Below are positions 21,139 through 30,471 of a DNA stretch of 64,000 nt, one piece after another. The notes under the pieces were generated by a model, which saw only the letters and a list, made by a program, of their open reading frames with translations, made no database searches and had not been told where the DNA came from. The first letter of the stretch is position 1; each line of letters begins with the position of its first letter. The position numbers and the translations under genes are program-made. The stretch comes from Strigamia acuminata (lineage: Eukaryota; Arthropoda; Chilopoda; Geophilomorpha; Linotaeniidae): positions 8,184,001-8,248,000 of the forward strand of contig OX442322.1 of the NCBI GenBank assembly GCA_949358305.1, written 5' to 3'.

Positions 21139-22562
21139 GAAACTAGGCCTAACTGCATTTAGATGAAGTGATTGGCAAAACCTCTTTAGCTGCTGGGTAG
21201 AAATTCTGTGCTCCCAGGGAGGAGGAGAGCAGGCAAAGCTCTCTACTCACAAGTCATCCTGTTTATTGAAGTAAAATAAACCCAGGAATAATTTATCCAA
21301 AGAAGGAGGAAAAACATCAACTGGCTTTAATACTTAACAACTGATAACAACTGAGTTGCTTCTTTAGCAACCTACTCTTAACAACTGGTCACCTGATTAC
21401 AATAAATGTCAGTGACCAAACAATACAGATTTGAATAATAACAATAGTGCCAACAAGGTTTCCGTATATAGACAACAGATGTCAAACTTAACATAAATAA
21501 AGGCAAAACTTAACCTAACACCTTGAAAACAGTATGACCTGTGCAAACAGCACTTCACTTAAACTTAACAGATAATTCAAAGGCTAAAACTAACATTAAC
21601 TGCACTCAAAACACAATGCTGAGCCCAAACCCCAATTGCCACCAAAAGAGGGCGCAAAGTGTCACAAACCTTAACCCGTAACAACCATACAATAACAAAG
21701 GTAAAAGCTTAGATTAACAACCCTTAATATTGGTAATTTATACAAACAATAACTAGTAAATATTCCCTATGTCCAGGTCTCCTCAAAACCCCAAAAGAAA
21801 TAATAACAGGGCAACAGTGCAGCACCAAATCCAAGATGGCGACCATGCAACTGCTAAAATGACGTGAATGGAGCCAAACAAGGTCGCGAGCGACTCACAG
21901 GCCTTCTCAACGATGGATCTTCGTCTTAGAACGGTCAGTACAGCTTTCCCAGTGCTTGGGCATTGAAACCCGACCAATTCAACTCATTTGCAGGACCCAC
22001 ACGACCACGAGAGGCGTCGCAAGGCGTACGCTCACGCCCGACGCTCGCAAACGCTCACAAACGATGTCCAACGCCCATCCAGCGACCCAAGACACCTGTG
22101 GACTACCTTAAACACCAATACAAGTTAGTATAAATTAAATCACAAGCAAAATAAGCACCAAAAACTACAATTGTGCTTATTTCAGGTTCTTCCCATCTCC
22201 CAGTTCACTTGCGCTATGGCGGCCATCTTGCCGATGCACGCCTATCTTCTTCGCAAGTGAACTGGAAACAGGAGAGGCCTTACAAATACTAGAAATAACT
22301 CAGAAACGTGAAAAAGACACATAAATTAATTACAAAAGACTAAAAACACAACTTTCAAACATTCCAGGTGTGGCAGGCGAAGTGACAACCCTCTTGAACT
22401 ACCAGGATCGTGACAACAAAGCGGCAAACCAACTGGGCATGTCAGATATGTGTTAAAAATCTATCTAAACTTGACAACAAAATTAAAAAGCCTTTTCTTT
22501 CTTTCAGAAGATGAACAACGTGAAATCTCCAGATCCTTTTTGTTGCGTTCTTGCTCGCAACA
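20984..22562 (-). repeat. Bel-C 5' LTR
   Basis: The complete LTR is 1579 bp, from TGTAGCAAAC to GCTCGCAACA. Its last 885 bases repeat at the window start. On the sense strand AATAAA occurs at 21262-21267 as a likely polyadenylation signal. Confidence 0.88.
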
Positions 22563-22808
22563 CCATGCCAAATGTCCTCTGCAAGTAGGAAAGCAAAGAC
22601 AATTAGATAGCACAGTAACTTTTAACACACGGCAAGACACCAAGGCGACACAACTGCCACTGGCGTAAGCAAGAAAACAACACCACGGTTTGATAGCAAC
22701 CAATGGCGCGTGAGCTTCACTGAGAAACACACAACTAACAAGACGGTCAGACGTCTAGAAACTTTCTTTTAGCTAACTAACGAGACGATACAACGTCTAG
22801 AAACGATT

Positions 22809-23450
22809 CTACTTAAAGCGACTTAAACTCCCCTGCTTTTTCCAGCAGTTATATGGAGCTAACACGATAAGATACTCTTTACACGAAAAGACACACTCTT
22901 TCCCCGAATCTGATACACACACTAAGCTAATTGACTCGAAAAAACCCCCAAAAAGCCAAGAAAAGACACAAGAAATGTCATCTTCCAGAATGGAAAGCAC
23001 AAATGCACGCTGCGTTGTGATCACACGACGAAATTCGGACGCCAACTGGACGATCCACTCGACACGACGGCGTAAACTGGATGCGGCTTCTCTGCAGCTC
23101 GATTGTCTACAAGGAGCCACACGCTGGACACACACGACAGCGACGACTGGACTAAACACTGGCGCAAACTCAGGCAGGAAACAGACGGTCGAAGCTCGCA
23201 GTCGCACGCGATGATCAGGCGCACACAACTGGCGAAAACGGTCATCTATCCTGGTCAAGCAAAACGGCACCACGAAGTGAATTCTGTTGCTAGCACTGGC
23301 AACAGACCAGGACGGGGAAACGATCAGCGACGATGGCGGAAGAAATCCCAGGAGAAAAGTGAAAGTATAGTGGGTGTGTGGACGTGCGCATGCGCAACCA
23401 GACAAGGTCGGGCCCAACCACGGCAATTTAGGGTTAACGATCTCAGGCAT
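22809..23450 (-). CDS. Bel-E1 leader ORF (hypothetical)
   Basis: This 213-residue frame runs from the first ATG at 23450 (MPEIVNPK). It starts in the LTR, crosses the primer site (VVPFCLTRID), continues through a cysteine-rich hydrophobic segment (CVFSWLFGGFFESISLVC) and ends APYNCWKKQGSLSRFK at the stem-loop. The layout is the same as in the other Bel families here while the sequence is largely different. No known domain. Confidence 0.4.
   Translation of the reverse strand: MPEIVNPKLPWLGPTLSGCACARPHTHYTFTFLLGFLPPSSLIVSPSWSVASASNRIHFVVPFCLTRIDDRFRQLCAPDHRVRLRASTVCFLPEFAPVFSPVVAVVCVQRVAPCRQSSCREAASSLRRRVEWIVQLASEFRRVITTQRAFVLSILEDDISCVFSWLFGGFFESISLVCVSDSGKECVFSCKEYLIVLAPYNCWKKQGSLSRFK
22828..22858 (-). 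promoter_or_regulatory. Bel-E1 leader stem-loop
   Basis: In sense orientation it reads CTCC-ATATAA-CTGC-TGGAAAAA-GCAG-G-GGAG: the same outer and inner stems as the other families, with a longer loop. Confidence 0.55.
23248..23272 (-). promoter_or_regulatory. Bel-E1 split primer binding site
   Basis: In sense orientation TGGTGCCG is followed by TTTTGCT and then TGACCAGGAT. The two outer blocks are contiguous in the complement of tRNA-His, so a 7-base insertion splits the site. It begins 12 bases after the LTR. Confidence 0.6.
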
Positions 23451-24204
23451 AAACGTTCGAATCAACTCACAAAGTGGCGGCCAGTAAGAGGAGAAAGCGC
23501 GCCCGGTTCTCTACTCACTACACATCATGTAGGCAGAAGAAATAGACTGGTTTGGGGAAGAAAACAGTAGTTTTATTCCAAAGTGAGAGAGAGGAAAATA
23601 AAACTCAACCGTTAGGGTTAAGTTTCAACAACACAAGAAGCACGCACTCATTGTTGGAATGCGTGACTATGGAAACAGGCAAAATGAGGAAATGCATCAG
23701 TTACATTACAAAATGTACAAAACCAAGAGAATAAAAGCTTATAACTAACAGATGCATTGAAACAAGCAATCCTTTGTCTTAAAAGGCTTAACACTAACAT
23801 CAGACACAGCTCAGATTTCTAGCACAATCAGGAGCAGTGTCACTTAAATCAAATAACACTTTTACACTTGCTAATAAAGCATATTAACAACAATCACTAA
23901 TTGCAAAGCAGACCAAGAGATGGCGCTCAAACACGGGAGGCCAAAAACTAGTACAAACATAAGAGAAAATGCTCTAGGCTCTACAAAAACTTAAATCTAA
24001 AGCAGTGACGAGTTGGCATGACAACGCAGCTCGTCCCAGACGGTCAAGACCAAGAAATCAGCGCAGGTAAGTGCTCCAAATTCCTGGCGATCAGGCTAAA
24101 CAATACTAAATGAAGACAAAAAGATTATTAAAAATCTAAAGACACTTTCCGTCCAAAAACCAAAAGTTGAACCGCTAACGATTCCATCGCGGTTGCTAGC
24201 AACA
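23285..24204 (-). repeat. Bel-E1 LTR
   Basis: This 920-bp LTR is nearly identical to 57487-58406 (a few substitutions noticed) and to the reverse complement of 56098-57018. Confidence 0.9.
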
Positions 24205-24290
24205 GCGTCTTGCCGGCGGGAAGAAGACAACGCCGGAAGAGCTGCGACTTCTCAAACGTCAATCTAACTCAAGCACGCGGATGTGCTTTA
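24205..24290 (-). pseudogene. Bel-E polyprotein 3' end, truncated
   Basis: This matches 58407-58492: junction motif CCGCCGGCAAGACGC in sense orientation, the 3' untranslated part and the final codons KHIRVLELD with their stop. It breaks off at about 24290, where unrelated LTR sequence begins. Confidence 0.75.
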
Positions 24291-24645
24291 CCGAAACATC
24301 AAGCAAAAGGTAAACAACAATCAAATAAAATATGCCTATCTCAAAACAACTCTAATAATTCTTAAACTAATACACAGAATTACTAAACCACTAAAACGAT
24401 CACATCAAAACGACCACAAGTGACCGACAACACATCTCCCGACCAATCCAGGTGCGACTGGCAGCATGACGACCGTCAAGGACATCACCAAACAAGACCG
24501 CTGGTCAGCCAAACAACCGGACATCTCAGATATGTCTCCAACTTGTGTCAAAAACTAAAAAGCAAATTAAAAAGTCAAATCTTCTTTTCAGAAGCCAAAA
24601 CGTGGAAAACTTCTAAATCTTTTTGTTGCGTTCCTGCTCGCAACA
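24291..24645 (-). repeat. Diverged Bel-C-like LTR fragment
   Basis: The last 200 bases align with the end of the Bel-C LTR: an AGATATGT segment, a TTTTCAGAAG segment, and the ending TTTTTGTTGCGTTC-TGCTCGCAACA. There are many substitutions. It is an older relative of Bel-C; the left part is too diverged to place. Confidence 0.6.
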
Positions 24646-25190
24646 CAAACACCACAAGACCAATGTCTCTGAATGTTCAGAAATAGTGTTTAAACCTTAG
24701 TAGAAGACTCCAATGTAAGTTTTAGCAACATCCAAGCAATGATTTGGGAGAATAGACTTTTGATCTCATCACAGTTGACTTAGCACAAACACCACAAGAC
24801 CAATGTCTCTGAATGTTCAGAAATAGTGTTTAAACCTTAGTAGAAGGCTCCAATGTAAGTTTTAGAAACATCCAAGCAATGATTTGGGAGAATAGACTTT
24901 TGATCTCATCACAGTTGACTTAGCACAAACACCACAAGTCCAATGTCTCTGAATGTTCAGAAATAGTGTTTAAACCTTAGTAGAAGGCTCCAATGTAAGT
25001 TTTAGCAACATCCAAGCAATGATTTGGGAGAATAGACTTTTGATCTCATCACAGTTGACTTAGCACAAACACCACAAGACCAATGTCTCTGAATGTTCAG
25101 AAATAGTGTTTAAACCTTAGTAGAAGGCTCCAATGTAAGTTTTAGAAACATCCAAGCAATGATTTGGGAGAATAGACTTTTGATCTCATC
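24644..25190. repeat. 140-bp satellite, left block
   Basis: Units starting CACAAACACCACAAG lie at 24644, 24784, 24924 and 25064, exactly 140 bp apart, and differ by a few substitutions. The fourth is cut at CATC (25187-25190) by Bel-TK. No coding frame is visible. Confidence 0.92.
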
Positions 25191-26547
25191 TGTTTCTGGC
25201 AAGGTCGCAGACGACAACCAGGCCAGAAGGAGGGGCGGCAATACTTGACTGCTGCTTGGCTAAAATTGATACACAGAAGTTGGCCAAAGACTTGAAGAAA
25301 TGCAAACACTGGAATTGAACTTGCTGCTTCACATGTTGATCTGCCACTGGTGAGATCAAGGAGGAGGAAGGAGGATTTTTCTACTCACTGCACATTGCTT
25401 TCTGGTTGTATAGAGAAATGAAACTTGGAGAGAAATAAAAAGAACCCATTTTATTCTCTAAATTCTTAACAAGACTACTACAATTGAATCACGAGGATTT
25501 TACAAAGAAGTCACACTTTAACAATAATAAGAAACAACAAGTGTAACTATCTCCACATTGTATAAGGACACTTGCACTTAAAGTTACAGAGGTCTCTAAG
25601 TGCTTGTAAAGAGAAATAAGTACTGCTGGCACAACAAAACTACCGTAGAAGTTAATAGTTGAAAACACATAAGCCTAACAGCAAGTATTTGACATTAAAT
25701 GCAAAAGTATACATTAACAACAGTCTCTAAACACAATGCTCATTGAGAACTAAATTATTCACTCTAAAACACACTGAACAACTCATAAAATAGAGAAAAG
25801 AATAAGTAAAGACATTTTAGACCAATGAGCTGGCAACTTTACAGTAAGTGCAGAAGTTAAGTTATAAATCAACACAGATAAATCTTAAACTTAACACTTT
25901 TACATTGCATAATAATTAAGTGATTAATTATTAATCAGAACCCACAAAAACTCTTTGGGATTAAACATTTTCTCCTCTCTTTACAGATACAAGTAGACCA
26001 CTCCCACAGTAATGACCGACAATGTAAACAGAGATCACTTGCAGGAAGATAGAAAGGCTTGAAATTAGCTCACTAGACAGGCTACACACAATCTAAGTTA
26101 ACAAAACGCTTAATTGGTTAGTAATATACAGAAAACAAACAGAAATTGATTGAAACAGCTTAAAACTGATAATAACATACATTTCTCATTCTAGTACCCT
26201 TTTGCTGTCTGAGAGCATCATTACACCTTGTCACTACATTGACAGTAGTGGACTGGAAACAGGAAAACACTTGGAAACATCAAAACATGCATAACACAGG
26301 TAAACAAGATAGAAAATAAATTCTAAGTGGATAAATAACTAATGTAAGAACTCTTTTCTTCCCAGATTTATCCGGTCAGATCAACCAGTACTGAGAAATT
26401 CACTCAAACTAACTCAAAGAAGACTTATATTCAGCTAAGTGTCTAATTAAATTCCCAATCTAAGATAAATATTAAAAACCCTTTTTAATAATTCCAGATG
26501 ACTAATTTTAAGACGTTTAGCAGCTTTCCTTTATGTTGCTAGCAACA
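25191..26547 (-). repeat. Bel-TK 3' LTR
   Basis: The LTR is 1357 bp, from TGTTTCTGGC to GTTGCTAGCAACA. In sense orientation the first 14 bases (TGTTGCTAGCAACA) are a perfect palindrome. Confidence 0.92.
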
Positions 26548-26570
26548 TAGATTGCCGGCGAAAAGAAAGT
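26548..26570 (-). promoter_or_regulatory. 3'-LTR junction motif of Bel-TK
   Basis: In sense orientation CTTTCTTTTCGCCGGCAATC stands just before the LTR start TGTTGC, as in the other Bel elements. No purine tract is present. Confidence 0.55.
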
Positions 26571-26582
26571 GCGAACAACCCA

Positions 26583-29500
26583 TCATTTAGTTTGATTACT
26601 TCTGGTCTTTGATGATAATATTTGGGAGACCTCTTTCACCTTTTTGTATTCCACTCTGGGTGGCATGATTCTTTGACGGATCAAATTTGGTATCCACGGA
26701 GGTATTCTTCGGTTGACAATCATACAACTAAGTCGAATAATTCCGTTGATGATTTTCCTTTTCGTCTCTAGGGACTTCATGGGCTTTGAGAAACATACTC
26801 GACAGGTTGGTTTGTATTTGTCGATCCCTCCTATCATCTTGACTCTGGTTTCGTGCGAAATTCGTCTTGAAAATTCAGCTTTATCTCCGCAAAAATAACA
26901 TTTTGCTTGTAGTTTCACAACAGACTCGGCTAGTGGAACTAACTTGGATATCTGATCAAATGGCTTCCTCTTGAAGTCGACGTCTAATGCGGCGACTATT
27001 ACCTTTTTCTTTTGCTCAGCCATTTCATTTGAAAAAGTAAAAATGTCGGGAAAAAACTGTCCTTCATCAATTCCGATTGTCTTCATTAATTTCGTTTTTT
27101 CCACAGCATTGGTTAGGCTACTGGTCGCGATTGCTTCTCGTCGATGACCGTCGTGGGTCACGACTTCGGTTTTACTGTAACGATCGTCATTGGAGTGTTT
27201 AATTAGCAGGGACGACGTCTTCTCTTCCTTTTCTAAAAGCTTCAATAACTTGGTCGTTTTTCCTGCATACATTGGACCAATGATGAGATGAATTCCCTTT
27301 TGATTGGTTGACAAATCAATTTTCTTTTTCCAGAAATTCAGAATCACGTTTCCACTCCATCTCACGATTGCACACAATTTTTGCAAACTGTGCACTTGAT
27401 TTGTAAGTAATTCGACGTTCTTTCTCCCTGACTCTAACTGATTTCGCCCTCGTAATTCCGGCTTCATGTCCGAGCTTGGAGTTCTGTTGACCAATCCTCC
27501 ATCCTTGAACGACTTTTTCGTTTTTTGGAGGGTGGTGTCCAGTTCCTCTTTCTCCAGACCACTGGAGAGGCTCGCGGCAAAACAAGAAGGTGTGACGTCT
27601 GTCTGTTTATTCACACCGAGTTCGCCATTCCTGTTGGGCAGTGATTTCGGAATTAATTGGACTATTTTGTTTTCGTCATTTTCAGGTTGATTTGAGATCA
27701 CTTCTTCTTTGGACTCGACCGCCATGCAAGAAATGTTGCACGCTGCCATGTTTTCTTCAAGCGGGTTGTTTGGTTTCAGTCGACCGTTTAGAATCCACCC
27801 AAAAATTGTCTCCATTAATCCCAACTCGTCGTTGATTTTTCGGCTTCCACCTTGACAAATCTTCCACCATGCGTTGCTTCCTAATAAGACGTCAATGTCT
27901 TCCGATTCTGACGGATGTATCTCAGCCATCTCAAGTCCGAGTGATTGGACTTGCTTTATGGCTTCTGCTCCAATTATCCCTTTGACTTTCGGGAGTGTGT
28001 CGGTTTCTAATGCAAGGATTGATGTCTTTTTTGTTCCGTGTCTTGATTGTAGTTCGAATCTAAAGACATCATGTGTCGTCGGAACTGGCTTTTTGTTGAG
28101 CAGACACTGTGTCATCGTGTGTAGTGTCTCGATCTTTTGCATCCGGAATTTATTTACTAGTCTCTTCGTGACGTAGGAGCGATGGCTTCCTGGATCTAGT
28201 AATCCGCGGACGGGGTACATGTCTCCATTTTTCTTCACAAAAAGAGCAGTGAAGACCATCAGTTGAATCTCCACCGACTCGGTAAGCGATACATTAGTAG
28301 ACACGTTTTCTTCTTTTGGTGTAATCGCTTTTTCTTTGTTGTTTTTGTTGCAGATCGATGTGTGATGTCTTCCACCACACAAGCGACAACAAAACTTCAC
28401 GGTACATTCTTTGGCTGTGTGGTTATATCTCAAGCAGTTGAAACAAAGTCGTTTCTTCTTCACTATTTCGATCCTCGCCGGTACATCGAGATCCGCATCA
28501 CAATTTGCGTGTGCGTGATCACCATCACAATAAGCGCAGGCGGGTTTGCGGTTTGGATTTGACTTGGAATTCATACTCAATTTTCCATTCTCGGAAGTCA
28601 CGAATGAGGACATGGTTCCAGTTGGTCTTTCTCTTGTTTCCTTTGAAGTTTTCTCAAATTTTTCTGACTTCTTCAGATGAGCGCGCTTAAGGAGAACGCT
28701 TTCTTCCGACAATTCAGCCAGTTGTATCTCGGTTGCTACGAAGTCCAGAAAAACGTTAACATCATCAACTTTTCCTTGATGCTTTCGGTAAAAACGTTGG
28801 GAGATCTCCGGTGGAAATTTTCTAAGTAGTTCTGGAATAAGGTACGTTCCAGTAGTGTCAACTGACACAGACAGTTGCGCCATGGTCCGGACAGCAGATG
28901 CCAATGACGTGAATAGAGCTTTAAGTGGCTCGATTGGGTAGAGATCGAAAACGGGTTTCGACTCCCTAATCATCTTTGAAATCGCATTTCTCTGCGTGTT
29001 TTCAGATCCGAATAGACTCTCCAATGTATTTTTCGCTAATGGGTAGGCGTCATCAGTTATTGGGTACGACTTGATTGCGGATTCTGCAGCCCCAGTGCAG
29101 CATGATCTCAGATATATAAGCTTTTCCACGTTCGAAAGCTCCGTGTTCTGATCAACTGCTGATTCGAATAAATTCGCAAAACCTCTATATTCAGTTGCAT
29201 CGCCACTAAATTTGGCAATGTCTGTTTTCGGTAATCTCGTGTTTCTCCTAGATGAAGCGGACGTCTGGTTTAAACTGGAATTCTGTCCCGGATGGGAACC
29301 AAATTGCCCTGCCATTTTTCCAGACACTTTTGCTCTTTGCTTCAATAAATTTACTCTGGTTCTAATGTCTTCAATTCGTTGAAGCCCCGCTAAATAGTCC
29401 TCTCTTTTTGACTCGTCTTTAAGAGCTTTCAATTCGTCGGCGAGATCACTCAATTGCTGGTCAACCGTTATTTGCATGGCTTCCAGCTCTCCTCCGTCTA

Positions 29501-29600
29501 GAATGTTGACTGAAGATCCCAGCAGATCCTCGGCTCCTTGAGCCTTTGCTTTCCAAATGACCTCTTTTTCCTCGAGATCAGCAGCAGATAATGTAGCCAT
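26583..29600 (-). CDS. Gag-protease-thymidine kinase fusion polyprotein
   Basis: The ORF is 1005 residues from the ATG at 29600 (MATLSAADLEEKE); a GTG nine bases upstream is less likely. Residues about 130-300 are Bel gag (DUF1759-like). Cysteine knuckles follow (CAYCDGDHAHANC, CFNCLRYNHTAKEC, CRLCGGRHHTSIC), then the protease-like region with LLDPGSHRSY (Asp near 469) and the conserved ETIFGWILNG segment. After a polar linker, residues about 768-940 are a TK1-type thymidine kinase. It has the P-loop GPMYAGKTT (775-783), HDGHRREA, the catalytic glutamate in GIDEGQFFPD (near 846), VIVAALDVDF and LVPLAESVVKL. Zinc cysteines lie in CYFC (901) and CRVC (933), and the substrate loop is IGGIDKYKPTC. 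All signatures for phosphorylating deoxythymidine are intact. There is no intron, which points to capture as cDNA. A basic tail of about 65 residues follows. Confidence 0.93.
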   Translation of the reverse strand: MATLSAADLEEKEVIWKAKAQGAEDLLGSSVNILDGGELEAMQITVDQQLSDLADELKALKDESKREDYLAGLQRIEDIRTRVNLLKQRAKVSGKMAGQFGSHPGQNSSLNQTSASSRRNTRLPKTDIAKFSGDATEYRGFANLFESAVDQNTELSNVEKLIYLRSCCTGAAESAIKSYPITDDAYPLAKNTLESLFGSENTQRNAISKMIRESKPVFDLYPIEPLKALFTSLASAVRTMAQLSVSVDTTGTYLIPELLRKFPPEISQRFYRKHQGKVDDVNVFLDFVATEIQLAELSEESVLLKRAHLKKSEKFEKTSKETRERPTGTMSSFVTSENGKLSMNSKSNPNRKPACAYCDGDHAHANCDADLDVPARIEIVKKKRLCFNCLRYNHTAKECTVKFCCRLCGGRHHTSICNKNNKEKAITPKEENVSTNVSLTESVEIQLMVFTALFVKKNGDMYPVRGLLDPGSHRSYVTKRLVNKFRMQKIETLHTMTQCLLNKKPVPTTHDVFRFELQSRHGTKKTSILALETDTLPKVKGIIGAEAIKQVQSLGLEMAEIHPSESEDIDVLLGSNAWWKICQGGSRKINDELGLMETIFGWILNGRLKPNNPLEENMAACNISCMAVESKEEVISNQPENDENKIVQLIPKSLPNRNGELGVNKQTDVTPSCFAASLSSGLEKEELDTTLQKTKKSFKDGGLVNRTPSSDMKPELRGRNQLESGRKNVELLTNQVHSLQKLCAIVRWSGNVILNFWKKKIDLSTNQKGIHLIIGPMYAGKTTKLLKLLEKEEKTSSLLIKHSNDDRYSKTEVVTHDGHRREAIATSSLTNAVEKTKLMKTIGIDEGQFFPDIFTFSNEMAEQKKKVIVAALDVDFKRKPFDQISKLVPLAESVVKLQAKCYFCGDKAEFSRRISHETRVKMIGGIDKYKPTCRVCFSKPMKSLETKRKIINGIIRLSCMIVNRRIPPWIPNLIRQRIMPPRVEYKKVKEVSQILSSKTRSNQTK

Positions 29601-29970
29601 AATCCTCACCGAGAAATGAAGAATTCAAGGATCAGTTCAGGATTCAAACTCAACTTAACTGACTAAATTGGTTAACAAGAAATTGTCTAATTCTTTTACA
29701 CTCTAGGATTTACTGAACACACAAAAACAGGATGGATATCCACAAGCTGTTAACAGGATTGAAACACACGAGATGTTAAAAGGATTGGCAAATTAACCCC
29801 CAAAATTCAATAATTAAAGGTAATTGACAATTCTCTTATTTTCACAATTGAGTTTCTGACTAGATACTCGTTTTAAATTGGGATACCAACACTAAAGCTT
29901 GGTATTATTCACTAATTCACTGGATATTCTCTAAATTCCACAAACTGGAATCGAGAATTTTATCAAATGG
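29601..29970 (-). other. Bel-TK leader, ORF-proximal part
   Basis: This is untranslated, AT-rich sequence between the leader ORF and the Gag-TK start. I see no gene in it. Confidence 0.5.
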
Positions 29971-30471
29971 TTAAGACTTAAACTTCTTCTCCCCCCAACT
30001 ACACCAGTTTCTAATCAAAAACTCCTTTGAAATGATTACAGCAGCAAATTCGGATATTATTCTATTTAAATAATAATTCTTAATAATTATTTCTTCAAAT
30101 CTTCTTGTAGGATGTATATTGCGTTGTGTTTGGAATTGATTGTCGTGCAGGATCGCTCGTACTCTCGAAGCCTTGCTTGATCCAAGTTGAAAAACCTCTT
30201 GACCATCTTGGCAATTTGAGAATCCAACTTGAAAAACCCACTTTTTTGCCCGTGAAAGGCGGACGAGAGCATACACTTCACTGTAGTGGCACAACTTTAA
30301 TGGCACTTTACACATAAAAGCTTTGCACAGCTTGAGAACAAAACCCACTGATGAATTTTGCAGCACACATGAAGGTCCACTGAGATAACTGGAAGAAATC
30401 CTTGGTTCACGGCACCAAATTGTTTCTGGCAAGGTCGCAGGCGACAACCAGGCCAGAAGGAGGGGCGGCAA
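29971..30471 (-). CDS. Bel-TK leader ORF (hypothetical)
   Basis: A frame of 166 codons opens in the 5' LTR and reads through the primer site (IWCREPRIS), but its first ATG is internal at 30315, giving 114 residues after the primer site. It ends with IRNWCSWGEKKFKS at the place where the other families encode PYN-C/W-...-QG. This position supports homology to the other leader ORFs, though the sequence is weakly conserved. Confidence 0.3.
   Translation of the reverse strand: MPPLLLAWLSPATLPETIWCREPRISSSYLSGPSCVLQNSSVGFVLKLCKAFMCKVPLKLCHYSEVYALVRLSRAKKWVFQVGFSNCQDGQEVFQLGSSKASRVRAILHDNQFQTQRNIHPTRRFEEIIIKNYYLNRIISEFAAVIISKEFLIRNWCSWGEKKFKS
29989..30009 (-). promoter_or_regulatory. Possible Bel-TK leader stem-loop
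   Basis: In sense orientation AACT-GGTGT-AGTT is followed by GGGGGGAG. A short stem and the trailing GGGGAG recall the leader stem-loop of the other Bel families, but the outer CTCC partner is missing. Confidence 0.35.
30395..30417 (-). promoter_or_regulatory. Bel-TK primer binding site (tRNA-His-like)
   Basis: In sense orientation TGGTGCCGTGAACCAAGGAT starts three bases after the LTR. The first 11 bases match the complement of the tRNA-His 3' end; two extra A bases interrupt the rest. Confidence 0.65.

Larger units (their letters stand above)
1..22562 (-). mobile_element. Bel-C: non-autonomous Bel/Pao-type LTR retrotransposon, left edge cut
   Basis: Positions 1-885 repeat as 21678-22562, so the right LTR is complete (20984-22562) and the left one is truncated by the window edge. 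The primer site lies inside the right LTR, which makes the element sense minus. Without the nested Bel-A1 the internal region is 886-1530 plus 16157-20983, about 5.5 kb. It holds no gag or pol reading frame; only a leader ORF and short tandem repeats are visible. Long near-identical LTRs with a non-coding interior fit a LARD-like element that is mobilised by a related Bel. The target duplication cannot be checked because the left end is missing. Confidence 0.8.
22563..24290 (-). mobile_element. Bel-E1 remnant: one LTR with interior on both sides
   Basis: The LTR 23285-24204 (920 bp) has leader sequence on its left (22563-23284) and the 3' end of a Bel-E interior on its right (24205-24290, including the last polyprotein codons). 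A normal copy has leader on one LTR and 3' interior on the other. This joined arrangement suggests tandem copies sharing one LTR or recombination between two copies. The left side is cut by Bel-C; the right side breaks at about 24290 into an older LTR. Confidence 0.75.

Noticed and set aside
24644-25190. Satellite or the 49-bp repeats as a CRISPR array
   Set aside because: The units are contiguous without distinct spacers, the lengths are wrong and the setting is an animal genome.
26583-29600. Thymidine kinase as an ordinary host gene or a DNA-virus insertion
   Set aside because: It is fused in frame to Bel gag within one LTR-bounded, target-duplicated unit and has no introns. The ultimate donor, host or virus, remains open.
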